NCBI RefSeq assembly: GCF_026343295.1
Contig: NZ_JAPELY010000002.1
Coordinates: 744,001-808,000, forward strand
DNA: 64,000 nucleotides
Direction of reading: 5' to 3'
DNA from: Streptomyces sp. NBC_00083
GTDB taxonomy: Bacteria; Actinomycetota; Actinomycetes; Streptomycetales; Streptomycetaceae
The position numbers and the translations under genes were made by a program. Below are positions 43,496 through 51,970 of this stretch, in pieces (positions within the stretch are counted from its first letter, which is position 1; every line of letters starts with the position of its first letter). The notes below the pieces were generated by a model. That model was not told the DNA's origin. It saw only the letters and a program-made list of their open reading frames with translations, and did no database searches.

Positions 43496-43532
43496 CATGT
43501 GGGGGGCGCCGCGGACGGCACCCCCCACATGT
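43496..43532 (-). terminator. Hairpin between mctP and the nrd riboswitch
   Basis: A 16-bp near-perfect stem (43496-43510 region with 43517-43532, one mismatch) of the type ACATGTGGGGGG. It lies just after the mctP stop and only a few bases before the riboswitch, leaving almost no room for a separate nrd promoter. A -10-like TATGCT (43494-43489 on the minus strand) abuts it. Confidence 0.65.
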
Positions 43533-43549
43533 TGTGTCGCTGGTCGGCC

Positions 43550-45175
43550 TCAGTGAGCCGCGCCCGCCGTCGCCGGGGGGAGTTCCGTGGCGACACCCGG
43601 GTCGCCGGCGTCCGCCGTGTAGTCCTCGGGAGAGGTCTCGTCGACGCCGTCGGGTGCCTTCACGGCGCGCAGGACGAAGGTCAGGACCACGGTGACCGCC
43701 ACGTTCAGGACGAACGCGGTGAGGCCGATGTAGCCGATCTCGCCGATGCCCGGGATCTCCTTGGAGGAGCCGCCGAAGTGCTTCTGGGTGGGCGAGGCCA
43801 CGCCGTACGCGGCGAGCGTGCCGTACGCCATGCCGACCGCCCAGCCGGCGAGCAGCGCCCAGCGGTGGAACCAGCGGGTGAACAAGCCGCCGACCAGGGC
43901 CGGGAAGGTCTGGAGGATCCAGATGCCGCCCAGGAGCTGGAAGTTGATGGCCACCGTCTTGTCCATGGTCAGAACGAAGATCAGCGCGCCGACCTTCACC
44001 ACCAGGGAGACCAGCTTGGAGACCTTGGCCTCCTGCGACGGCGTCGCGTCCGGCTTGATGAAGTCCTTGTAGATGTTGCGGGTGAAAAGGTTCGCGGCCG
44101 CGATGGACATGATCGCCGCCGGGACCAGCGCGCCGATGCCGATCGCCGCGAAGGCGACGCCCGCGAACCAGTCCGGGAACATGTCCTCGAACAGCTGCGG
44201 GATGGCCAGCTGGCCGTTGCTCACCTTGACGCCCGCCGCGATCGCCATGAAGCCGAGCAGCGCGAGCAGGCCGAGCATCAGCGAGTACAGCGGCAGGATC
44301 GTGGTGTTGCGGCGGATGACGTTGCGGCTGCGCGAGGAGAGCGTCGCCGTGATCGAGTGCGGATACATGAAGAGCGCGAGCGCCGAGCCGAGCGCGAGGG
44401 TCGCGTACGTCCACTGGCCGGCCTCGCCGGGCACGAGCGCCCCGGTCGGCTTCCCGGTCGCCGGGTTCGGCGTCGCGAACTTGTGCTGCGCCGCGCTGAA
44501 GATCGCGTCGAAGCCGCCCAGCTTGATCGGGATGTAGATGATCGCGACCGCGATCACCAGGTAGATCAGGCCGTCCTTCACGAACGCGATCAGCGCGGGC
44601 GCGCGCAGGCCCGACGAGTACGTGTACGCCGCGAGCACCGCGAACGCGATCAGCAGCGGCAGGTCCTTGACGAACCAGTTGCCGGACTCGCCGCCCACGC
44701 CCATGACGTCGAGCACGGCCTGGATGCCGACCAGTTGGAGCGCGATGTAGGGCATCGTGGCGAGGATGCCGGTGATGGCCACCGCGAGCGAGAGACTCTT
44801 GGAGCCGAACCGGCCGCGCACGAAGTCCGAGGTGGTGACGTAGCCGTGCTTGTGCGAGACCGACCACAGACGCGGCAGGAAGGTGAAGATCAGCGGGTAG
44901 ACCAGGATCGTGTACGGGACCGCGAAGAAGCCCGCCGCGCCCGCCGCGTAGATCGCCGCCGGGACGGCCACGAACGTATAGGCCGTGTAGAGGTCGCCGC
45001 CGAGCAGGAACCAGGTGACCCAGGTGCCGAACGACCGGCCGCCCAGGCCCCATTCGTCGAGGCTCGCCTCGTTCTCGGCCTTGCGCCAGCGGGCGGCCAT
45101 GAAGCCGATCACGGTGACGGCCAGGAAGAAGAAGATGAAGACGCCGAGTGCGACGCCGTTCACGCCGTCCTTCAC
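43550..45175 (-). CDS. mctP: MctP-type monocarboxylate/sodium solute symporter
   Basis: A 541-residue permease of the sodium:solute symporter family with about thirteen membrane helices. It resembles MctP, which takes up lactate, pyruvate and other monocarboxylates. The N-terminal DEWGLGGRSFGTWVTWFLLGG and the SRSRNVIRRN loop are family-like. The GTG start (VKDGVNGVALG) overlaps the stop of the DUF3311 gene by three bases, so the two are made together. The C-terminal 30 residues are acidic. The substrate is inferred from family and from the DUF3311 partner. Confidence 0.85.
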   Translation of the reverse strand: MKDGVNGVALGVFIFFFLAVTVIGFMAARWRKAENEASLDEWGLGGRSFGTWVTWFLLGGDLYTAYTFVAVPAAIYAAGAAGFFAVPYTILVYPLIFTFLPRLWSVSHKHGYVTTSDFVRGRFGSKSLSLAVAITGILATMPYIALQLVGIQAVLDVMGVGGESGNWFVKDLPLLIAFAVLAAYTYSSGLRAPALIAFVKDGLIYLVIAVAIIYIPIKLGGFDAIFSAAQHKFATPNPATGKPTGALVPGEAGQWTYATLALGSALALFMYPHSITATLSSRSRNVIRRNTTILPLYSLMLGLLALLGFMAIAAGVKVSNGQLAIPQLFEDMFPDWFAGVAFAAIGIGALVPAAIMSIAAANLFTRNIYKDFIKPDATPSQEAKVSKLVSLVVKVGALIFVLTMDKTVAINFQLLGGIWILQTFPALVGGLFTRWFHRWALLAGWAVGMAYGTLAAYGVASPTQKHFGGSSKEIPGIGEIGYIGLTAFVLNVAVTVVLTFVLRAVKAPDGVDETSPEDYTADAGDPGVATELPPATAGAAH

Positions 45176-45465
45176 TTGGACGCACCCCCCTTCTTCTCGT
45201 CGGAGGCGGACGCGGAGGCCGTGCCGGTCGCGCGCGAACGCTGGTCGTGCTGCCACAGCTTGTACGCGAGCATGGTGAGCGCGGTCGAGATGAGCACCCA
45301 GAGCATCTGGTACCAGTAGAAGAACGGGATGCCGCCGAGCTTCGGGTCGGCCTTGGCGTACGAGCTCACCCACATCATCGCCACGAAGGGCGCGACCAGG
45401 CAGAGAGCGATGACCACACGCACGGGCGTGATCACCGGTCTCCTCACTTCCGTCGAATCCGGCAT
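45172..45465 (-). CDS. DUF3311 small membrane protein, partner of MctP
   Basis: A 97-residue protein with two hydrophobic helices (VVIALCLVAPFVAMMWV and FFYWYQMLWVLISTALTML) of the DUF3311 family, which is regularly encoded directly before SSS permeases and is probably an accessory subunit. The start is the ATG giving MPDSTEVRRP, with GGAG nine bases upstream. Its stop overlaps the start of mctP. The polar serine/alanine-rich tail should be cytosolic. Confidence 0.8.
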   Translation of the reverse strand: MPDSTEVRRPVITPVRVVIALCLVAPFVAMMWVSSYAKADPKLGGIPFFYWYQMLWVLISTALTMLAYKLWQHDQRSRATGTASASASDEKKGGASK

Positions 45466-45609
45466 TGGGCGGCTCCGTCCCCTCACGATCACCTGTGCGT
45501 TGGATCACTTGGCAATGCGGAGGAAATCTAGGGGAGAGAATCGGTCAAGGGAACCCCCGTCCGGATTCCGGACGCGCCGCGACTGCCCGCCGCGCCCTCT
45601 GCCGAGACG

Positions 45610-46587
45610 TCAGAGCCACCCCTCCTTGGCGGCCCGGACGCCGGCCTCGAACCGACTGCGGGCGCCCAGGCGTGACATGAGGTCCGAATTCATCCGGCGC
45701 ACCGTGCGCAGCGAGATCCCGAGCCGCCGCGCGGCCACGTCGTCCGTGCAGCCGATGCCGAGGAGCAGGAGCAACTCCCGTTCCTGGGGCGAGAGAGCGT
45801 GCTCGTTGCGGCGCGGGGACTCCCCGAACGGGGTGCCCGCCTCCCACAGATGGTCGAAGAGGACGACCAGCGCGTTGACCAGGCCGCGGCTGCGGACCTC
45901 CAGCGCTCCGGCCCGCGCGTCGCCCGGGTCCACCGGGACGAGCGCCGCGCTGCGGTCGACGATCACCATCAGCATCGGCACGATCGGCACCGTGCGGGCC
46001 TCGCCGCCGAGGTCGCAGTACCAGCGCACGTACTCCAGGGTGGGCGGGTCGTTGCGGAAGCTCTCCTGGTAGATGCTGCGGATCTTCACCCCGCGTTCCA
46101 GCGCGAGTTCGTCCAGGGGCTGGCTCGCGTCCATGGTGTCGGGCAGCTGGGCGCCGCCCGGCAGCAGGGAGAGGCACTCGGCGCGGGCGCTGCCGGCGAG
46201 GTCCTCCAGGCGTTCGCGCACCGCGTCCACCCCGTGGATGCGGTCGACGACGTCGTGCCGGAAGGTGCCGCCCGCGCTGAACTTGGCGAGGATCGAGGTC
46301 ACCGCCTGCTCGGCCTGCTCCATCTGGCGTCTGCGCTTGGCCAGTTCGGCCTCGGCGCGCGAGAGCAGGAAGGCGAACCCGACATCGGGGTTGAAGGGGG
46401 CCACGCCGTCCGACGCGTCGTCCATGAGGACGAGCCGGAGGTCGGCGAGGTGGGTGAGCGCCACCCTGACCTCGCCCTCCGGCCAGCCCAGCTGCTCGGC
46501 CAACTCCGGTATCCCGTATCCGGGTTGCTCCAGCAGGAGCCGGTAGACCATTTCGGTGGACTGCTGGATTCCGAGCGCTTCGAGCAT
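45610..46587 (-). CDS. LuxR-type regulator with TrmB-like N-terminus
   Basis: A 325-residue transcription factor. Residues 1-60 are a winged helix of the TrmB kind (TEMVYRLLLEQPGYGIPELAEQLG), followed by a coiled segment (RAEAELAKRRRQMEQAEQA) and a PLD-like sensor middle part. Residues about 255-320 are a LuxR helix-turn-helix (SPQERELLLLLGIGCTDDVAARRLG). The ATG has GGGGGA upstream. It lies 144 bp before DUF3311-mctP on the same strand and could control that uptake system. A DasR-like site lies 90-100 bp upstream, inside the end of the exporter reading frame. Confidence 0.82.
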   Translation of the reverse strand: MLEALGIQQSTEMVYRLLLEQPGYGIPELAEQLGWPEGEVRVALTHLADLRLVLMDDASDGVAPFNPDVGFAFLLSRAEAELAKRRRQMEQAEQAVTSILAKFSAGGTFRHDVVDRIHGVDAVRERLEDLAGSARAECLSLLPGGAQLPDTMDASQPLDELALERGVKIRSIYQESFRNDPPTLEYVRWYCDLGGEARTVPIVPMLMVIVDRSAALVPVDPGDARAGALEVRSRGLVNALVVLFDHLWEAGTPFGESPRRNEHALSPQERELLLLLGIGCTDDVAARRLGISLRTVRRMNSDLMSRLGARSRFEAGVRAAKEGWL

Positions 46588-46620
46588 GCGTTTTCCCCCA
46601 GGTTCGCGAATGCCGTCATG

Positions 46621-48834
46621 TCACTGTGCGTGGTCCGATGGTTCGGCCAGGGGGATCGTATGACTCGGACACGATCTAGGTCTAGACCAATAGAATGGCG
46701 CCTGTGTGGCCGGAAGGGCACTTGTGGTGGGTTCTGTGTTCTTTTCCGGGCCGTTCCGCCGTGCCCTTCCGGACCCCAGGAGTGGGCCCCGGAGCAGCGC
46801 GGACGGCAGGAGCGCGGCGCCGCCGACTCCCGTGGCCAGCAGGGCGAGTTCCACTTGCGTGCCGAGCCCGATGGCCAGAAGGGGCAGCGCGACCAGAAGG
46901 CCCGTGCCGGGCCGGGAGCGGTCCGCGGGGCCGGGCGCCGCGGCGCGGTCGACCGTGACGAGGAAGGCGAACGCGCCCGCCACCAGCGGCACCCACCCGG
47001 TCACCGCCCCCGTCGCGCCCGCCCCGCCACAGAGCCGGGCGCCCAGACCGTACTGCCAGACCAGCACCAGGAGCCCGCTCACCGCGACCGGCGCGACGAG
47101 CCCGCGCAGCACCGCGCCCAGGGCCGTCCGGGCGGACCGCAGCCGCGCGGTCACGGCGAACACGAGCAGCGCCATGACCACCAGCGCGGCCGGGACGGCG
47201 CGGTACACGCCCCGCACCAGATCGAGTTCGGGCACCCCCGAGCCGCCGGTCACCGCTCCCGCGGCCGCGGCCGCCGCCCGTACGTCCGTCATGGTCCGGC
47301 GGCCCGAGGCCGACATCGGCTCCCCGGCCGGGACCACCGCGACCAGGGCGGACCCGGTGCGACGCCAGGCGGCGTCCTGCGGCGCGGCCGCCGTCAGCAC
47401 ACCCGGGACCCGGGCGGCCGACGAGGCCACCCGGGCGGGGTCACCGCCCGAAGGGCCCAGCACCTCAAGAGGGTTGAGCACACCGCTGGGGATACCGGCG
47501 GCCGTCAGCCGGTCGAGCCCGTCCCGGGCGGGCCCGCTCCGCACCAGCGCCTCGGCGTGCGGATTGCCCGTCGTCAGGAACCCGGCCGCGCCCGTGAGCA
47601 GGCCGAGGGCGAGGAGCAGCCCGACGGCCGACAGGCGGCGCAGACGCGGGTGCGGGGACCCGCCCGCCGACCCGCGCGCTCCGGGCCGCAGCCGAGTGCG
47701 CACGTGCCGGGCCGCGAACTCCCGCTCCCTCGCGAGCCGCCCGGCCGGCAGCCACGCCAGCAGCGCGGGGCCGAGCGTGAGGGACGCGAGCGTCGCCGTC
47801 GCGCACACCACCGCGCCCGCGAGGCCGATCGAGCGCAGGAACGGAACGGGGAAGAGGGCGAGCGAGAGCAGGGCCGCGCCTCCCGCGAGAGCCCCGGTCG
47901 TCGCCGGGCCGGCCAGGACGGCTCCCGCCCGGCGCGGGGCGCTCTGGGCGTCGCCACCCCGCGCGAGCTCCGCCCGCCACGCCGACACCAGGAGCCACGA
48001 GCGCCGCAGCGAGAGCGCCAGGGCCGCCACCGGGATCAGATACACCACGACGAAGCTCAGCTCCACGACCCCCGCGAGCGCGACCACCACGAGCAGGGCC
48101 GCGACCGACGACACCGCCGTCACCAGGACCGGAACGAGCGCGAGCGGCATCCGGAACGCCCGCCACAGCAGCGCGAGAGCCGCCAACACGCAGGAGAGCC
48201 GCATCAGTTGGAGGCCGGCGCCCGGCCCCGTGGCGGCGCTGTCGTCCTGGAGCGGGAGGACGCCCGTGACGTCGACCCGGGCGTCGGGCAGCGCCGCGCG
48301 CAGCCCCGTCCGCAGCCGCTCGGTGGCCTCCCGGACCACCGCGAGCCCCGCAAGGTCCGGCTTGCCCGAGCGCGGGTACACCAGCGCATAGGTGGTGCGC
48401 CCGTCGCGCGAGAGGAACGCCGCGTCACGGGTGTCGGCGTACGACAGGACGCGGGTGCCGGGCGCGGTCGCCGCGCTCAGGCCGGAGGCGAGGCGGGCCG
48501 CCGCGCCGGGCGACCGGCCGTCCGTCCCGCCAGGCCAGCTGACGACGGCCACCAGAGGGGCGACGCCCGCGCCCGATCCGTACCGCTCGGTGATCGCCGT
48601 GTTGGCCCGGGAGCCGGCCTGGCCCGAGGCCGTGAAACTCTGGTCCAGGCGGCCGAGGCCGCCCCCCGCCACGACGGCCCCGCCCACCAGGAGCACCGCG
48701 AGCCACAGCAGGCACACGGACCCGCGGTGGCCGGCGGACCGGCGGGCGAGCGAGGCGGCGTACCGCTCGATCCCCCGGCGGGCGGCGTACCGCTCGACGC
48801 GCCGTGCGGCGGCGTACCGATCAGCTCGTCGCAT
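46621..48834 (-). CDS. MMPL/RND-family exporter
   Basis: A 737-residue membrane protein of the MMPL family, about eleven to twelve helices with two periplasmic-type loops, expected to export a lipid or small molecule. The N-terminus holds three 9-residue repeats (RYAAARRVE, RYAARRGIE, RYAASLARR) from a 27-bp DNA repeat. The last 50 or so residues use codons foreign to the gene (AGA twice, TCT, TAT, CCA), so the frame probably reads through former intergenic DNA and the original stop was lost. It overlaps the aldo/keto reductase gene by 14 bp and ends the twelve-gene array. Confidence 0.82.
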   Translation of the reverse strand: MRRADRYAAARRVERYAARRGIERYAASLARRSAGHRGSVCLLWLAVLLVGGAVVAGGGLGRLDQSFTASGQAGSRANTAITERYGSGAGVAPLVAVVSWPGGTDGRSPGAAARLASGLSAATAPGTRVLSYADTRDAAFLSRDGRTTYALVYPRSGKPDLAGLAVVREATERLRTGLRAALPDARVDVTGVLPLQDDSAATGPGAGLQLMRLSCVLAALALLWRAFRMPLALVPVLVTAVSSVAALLVVVALAGVVELSFVVVYLIPVAALALSLRRSWLLVSAWRAELARGGDAQSAPRRAGAVLAGPATTGALAGGAALLSLALFPVPFLRSIGLAGAVVCATATLASLTLGPALLAWLPAGRLAREREFAARHVRTRLRPGARGSAGGSPHPRLRRLSAVGLLLALGLLTGAAGFLTTGNPHAEALVRSGPARDGLDRLTAAGIPSGVLNPLEVLGPSGGDPARVASSAARVPGVLTAAAPQDAAWRRTGSALVAVVPAGEPMSASGRRTMTDVRAAAAAAGAVTGGSGVPELDLVRGVYRAVPAALVVMALLVFAVTARLRSARTALGAVLRGLVAPVAVSGLLVLVWQYGLGARLCGGAGATGAVTGWVPLVAGAFAFLVTVDRAAAPGPADRSRPGTGLLVALPLLAIGLGTQVELALLATGVGGAALLPSALLRGPLLGSGRARRNGPEKNTEPTTSALPATQAPFYWSRPRSCPSHTIPLAEPSDHAQ
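46677..46692. promoter_or_regulatory. Candidate DasR site (dre)
   Basis: A perfect GGTCTAGACC palindrome (46679-46688) in the context TAGGTCTAGACCAATA. The core equals the DasR consensus TGGTCTAGACCA except for the first base. It lies in the low-GC tail of the MMPL frame, about 90 bp upstream of the LuxR-type gene. Confidence 0.5.
48754..48824. repeat. 27-bp direct repeat, three copies, at the MMPL start
   Basis: GGCGGCGTACCGCTCGA recurs at 48754 and 48781 and, with two changes, at 48808, a period of exactly 27 bp (nine codons). The last copy overlaps the stop of the aldo/keto reductase gene. It encodes the RYAA repeats of the exporter N-terminus. Confidence 0.8.
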
Positions 48835-49801
48835 CGAGGCCCGCCGCGTCGAGCCGGGCCCTGACCTCGGCGTCCAGGACCAGGTCCACCGCGTCCAGGG
48901 ACTCGTCGAGCTGGCCGACCCCGCTCGCCCCGATCACCGGCAGGACCGGCAGCTCACCGCCGAGCGCCCAGGCGAGCACGACCTGGCCGGGGGCCACCCC
49001 GAGCTCCTTGGCGACCTCGCCGAGCACCGCGAGCCGCGCCGTCGAACCGGCGTGCCGGTACTGCTCCGGGATCTCCTTCGCCGGGTTGTTGTACGCGCCC
49101 GTCAGCTGGGTGGTGTACGCGACGAAGGTCAGGTCGGGACGGGTCGCCAGGTAGTCGACGAGCTCCTCGGAGGCGTGCGGGTTCACCCCGAACTCGGCGC
49201 CGGGGCGCGGCTGGAGGTAGGTGTAGCGCTGCTGCACCGCCGCGTACGCCGGGTGTCCCGCGCGCTCGGCCGCGCCGCGCGACTCCTCCACGCGCCAGGC
49301 CGCGAAGTTGCTGCACCCCGACAGGGAGACCTTCCCGGCGTCGACGAGTTCGGCGAAGGCGCCCACCGTCTCCTCGACGGGGGTCTTCCGGTCGTCGATG
49401 TGCGCGTAGTAGAGGTCGATCCGGTCCGTGCCGAGATGGCGCAGACTGGCCTCCACCTGACGGCGCAGGACCGGCGCGGACAGACCCTCGGCGGCCTCCG
49501 GCCACGGCGCGTCCAGCGGCTCGGGCAGGGCGCCGACCTTGGTCGCGATCACCATCTCGTCCCGCACGCCCCGGCTGCTCAGCCACTTCCCGATGACCAG
49601 CTCGCTCTCCGCGCCGGTCGCGCCCGGCTCCCAGAAGGCGTACGTGTTGGCGGTGTCGATGAAGGTGCCGCCCGCCTCGTAGAACCGGTCGAGGACGGCG
49701 AACGCGGTCGCCTCGTCGATCCGGGTGCCGAAGGGGAGCGTGCCCAGGCACAGGGTGCTCACCCGCAGGCCGTCCTTGCCGCCCAGCTGTCGGTACTGCA
49801 T
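48821..49801 (-). CDS. Aldo/keto reductase
   Basis: A 326-residue NADPH-dependent TIM-barrel oxidoreductase. The catalytic tetrad is visible: D and Y in FIDTANTY, K in IATKVG and H in YYAHIDD. The C-terminal SGVGQLDESLDAV matches the cofactor-binding end. The family reduces aldehydes or ketones, often on sugars, which fits its place in an array with sugar enzymes. The ATG overlaps the stop of the EEP gene by one base (TGATG). The exact substrate is unknown. Confidence 0.87.
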   Translation of the reverse strand: MQYRQLGGKDGLRVSTLCLGTLPFGTRIDEATAFAVLDRFYEAGGTFIDTANTYAFWEPGATGAESELVIGKWLSSRGVRDEMVIATKVGALPEPLDAPWPEAAEGLSAPVLRRQVEASLRHLGTDRIDLYYAHIDDRKTPVEETVGAFAELVDAGKVSLSGCSNFAAWRVEESRGAAERAGHPAYAAVQQRYTYLQPRPGAEFGVNPHASEELVDYLATRPDLTFVAYTTQLTGAYNNPAKEIPEQYRHAGSTARLAVLGEVAKELGVAPGQVVLAWALGGELPVLPVIGASGVGQLDESLDAVDLVLDAEVRARLDAAGLDATS

Positions 49802-50808
49802 CAGTGGTTCAACTCCTCGTAAGTGGTGGTGATGGTGACGTCCTGCGCCAAGTGGTCGGAGAGACCGCCCGGGTCGCGGAACGCGTACCGCACGGCGCGG
49901 ACCGTGGCGCTGGTGAAGACCCAGTCGATGCGCCACAGCCGCAACCTCCATCGTGCGTGCCAACTCGCGGGAAAAAGCGAGTGGTTGGCGCCGACGGCGT
50001 CGCGCGCGGCCCTCGGCATCCGGCGGATGTCGCCGATGGCCGCGCTGGTGTTGAAGTCCCCGGAGACCAGGAACGGATGGGGGTTGGCGAGCAGATCGGC
50101 GACCAGCGCGTCGTACTCGCGCCGCCGGGCCCGATGGCGCCGCCGCATGTCGCGGAAGAACGCCGGCCCGAGCGGGTTCATGACGGTGAGCTGGACCGGG
50201 ATGTGCACGTTGTACGTCGACAGGACACCGCCCGGGGTGCGCACGTCGACCCGGAGCGAGCAGGCGCCGACCGGCACCGGGGGAGCGGCGAGCGGGAACC
50301 GGGACAGCGTCACCGAGTTGTTGTCGACGGCCAGGTGGTGACCGGGGAACTCGCGGCGCAGCCGCTCCTCGTCGTCGATGTCCCACACCTCGCCGCCCTC
50401 GAACCCGTTCAGATACTCCTGGAGCAGGTAGACGTCGGCGGGCAGGGTGTGCAGGAAGGCGTAGAACCGGTCGGGTTCGCGGCCCTGGGCCCAGTGCTGG
50501 GTGTTCCACGACACCACCCGGATGCCGCCGTCCGCGTCGCCCGGAACCGAACCCCGCCCCAGCGCACGGTGGTTGACGCCGTTCTGTGACCAGCCCGCGA
50601 GCAGACAGGCGCCCGCGAGCAGCGCACCGGACCCGCTGCCCGTCGCCGCCGACGCCGCGAGCAGCGCGAGCGGCACGGCCGCGAAGAGCGGGGGCGGGAG
50701 CAGCGACACCGCGAGCCACGGCCACCAGCGGCCGTTCAGGGCGAGGTGCGCGCCGAGGAAGACGCCCCAGACGAGGGCGCACAGCGTGACGGGGGTCGCG
50801 GGGGTCAC
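49801..50808 (-). CDS. Membrane EEP-superfamily phosphatase, copy 1
   Basis: A 335-residue protein with three hydrophobic segments (residues about 5-80) followed by an endonuclease/exonuclease/phosphatase domain. The EEP residues are present: VVSWNTQ, LLQEY, SGDFNTSAA and the terminal LSDHLAQD. With membrane helices in front, it is more likely a phosphatase or phosphodiesterase for a lipid-linked substrate than a nuclease. It shares motifs such as DRFYAFL and ADVYLL with the next gene, so the two are tandem paralogues. It starts 7 bp after that gene ends. Confidence 0.8.
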   Translation of the reverse strand: MTPATPVTLCALVWGVFLGAHLALNGRWWPWLAVSLLPPPLFAAVPLALLAASAATGSGSGALLAGACLLAGWSQNGVNHRALGRGSVPGDADGGIRVVSWNTQHWAQGREPDRFYAFLHTLPADVYLLQEYLNGFEGGEVWDIDDEERLRREFPGHHLAVDNNSVTLSRFPLAAPPVPVGACSLRVDVRTPGGVLSTYNVHIPVQLTVMNPLGPAFFRDMRRRHRARRREYDALVADLLANPHPFLVSGDFNTSAAIGDIRRMPRAARDAVGANHSLFPASWHARWRLRLWRIDWVFTSATVRAVRYAFRDPGGLSDHLAQDVTITTTYEELNH

Positions 50809-50815
50809 GGCCGGC

Positions 50816-51970
50816 TCACCCCTTCCCGGCGGGCGCCTGCGCCACGCTCACCCACAGGTCCTGCACCGCGTGGTCGGACAGCTTCTCGGGGGAGTCGAAG
50901 CGGTACGTGTCGGCCGTCGCGCCCTGGCCGGTGAACGCCCAGTCGGTGCGCCAGAACGGCTTCCAGCCGCCCTCCTCCCAGCTCGTCGGGTAGAGGTCGT
51001 CGCTCGCGCCCATCGCGTCGTCGAGCCGCGAGCGCAGCCCGTCGAGCTCGGACATGGCCGCGGTGGTGTTGAAGTCCCCGGCGACGACCACCGGGTTGGG
51101 GTTGTCGGCCACGTCCTGTTCGAGCCCCGCGTACTGGTCCTGCCGGGCGCCGAAGTTCTCCCGCATGTGGGAGTAGAAGGCCCCCGAGAGCGGGCCGTCC
51201 GTCATGCTGTTCCAGACCGGCATGTGCAGGTTGTAGAACGACACCGTCCGGCCCTTGACCAGCAGGTCGGTGCGGAGCACCTTGTCCTGGCGGTAGCGGG
51301 TGTTCCAGTCGGCGTCCGGCGCGACCGCGCGGGCCGGACCGACCGCGGGCCGGGCGACGACGGGGAAGCGGGAGAGCGTGACCAGCTCGCCGTCGGTGAT
51401 GATCTCGTACCCGGGGAACTCCGCGCGCAGCCGCGCCAGATCGTCGACGGGTTCGCGGCCCTTCCGGTCCGGCGTCAGGTGCTGGTACTCGTGCAGCAGA
51501 TAGACATCGGCCTGCTTCGCCTTGAGGAACGCGTAGAAGTGGTCCTGGGTGCCCAGGAGCTGGTTCCACGAGTTGGTGTTCCAGGCGACGACGCGGATCG
51601 CGTCCCGGCCCGCCTCGTGGTCCCGCGACCACAGCGCGCCGAAGTTGATCCCCGACTGGCCGGCGCCCAGGACGAGCGTGAGGACGACCGCCCCTCCCGT
51701 ACGCCACCGGTCGGCGCCGCGCGTCAGCGGGACCAGCGCCGCAAGCAGCAGCGGGAGCACGACGAAGGTGAACGGCGGTACCGCACCGGCCAGTTCGCCG
51801 AACCAGTACCGGCCGTCGACGAGCCACTCCACGGCGAGGCACCCGAGCCAGCCGAACGCCGCCCAGCGCACCGGGCGCCCCGCCCGCCGCCGGGCGGCCC
51901 CGGCCCGACGCGGCTCAGGAGCCGGGGCGCCCTCCGGGGCGTCGGCGGGCGCGGTCCGCAGGTCAGACAC
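50816..51970 (-). CDS. Membrane EEP-superfamily phosphatase, copy 2
   Basis: A 384-residue paralogue of the preceding protein. The first 45 residues are polar, three hydrophobic segments follow, and the EEP domain starts near residue 125 (VVAWNTNSWNQ, DVYLLHEY, AGDFNTTAA, KLSDHAVQD). Active-site residues look intact in both copies. The GTG start overlaps the end of the glycosyltransferase gene by eight bases. Its likely job, by context, is dephosphorylation of a polyprenyl-linked sugar intermediate, but this is inference. Confidence 0.8.
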   Translation of the reverse strand: MSDLRTAPADAPEGAPAPEPRRAGAARRRAGRPVRWAAFGWLGCLAVEWLVDGRYWFGELAGAVPPFTFVVLPLLLAALVPLTRGADRWRTGGAVVLTLVLGAGQSGINFGALWSRDHEAGRDAIRVVAWNTNSWNQLLGTQDHFYAFLKAKQADVYLLHEYQHLTPDRKGREPVDDLARLRAEFPGYEIITDGELVTLSRFPVVARPAVGPARAVAPDADWNTRYRQDKVLRTDLLVKGRTVSFYNLHMPVWNSMTDGPLSGAFYSHMRENFGARQDQYAGLEQDVADNPNPVVVAGDFNTTAAMSELDGLRSRLDDAMGASDDLYPTSWEEGGWKPFWRTDWAFTGQGATADTYRFDSPEKLSDHAVQDLWVSVAQAPAGKG

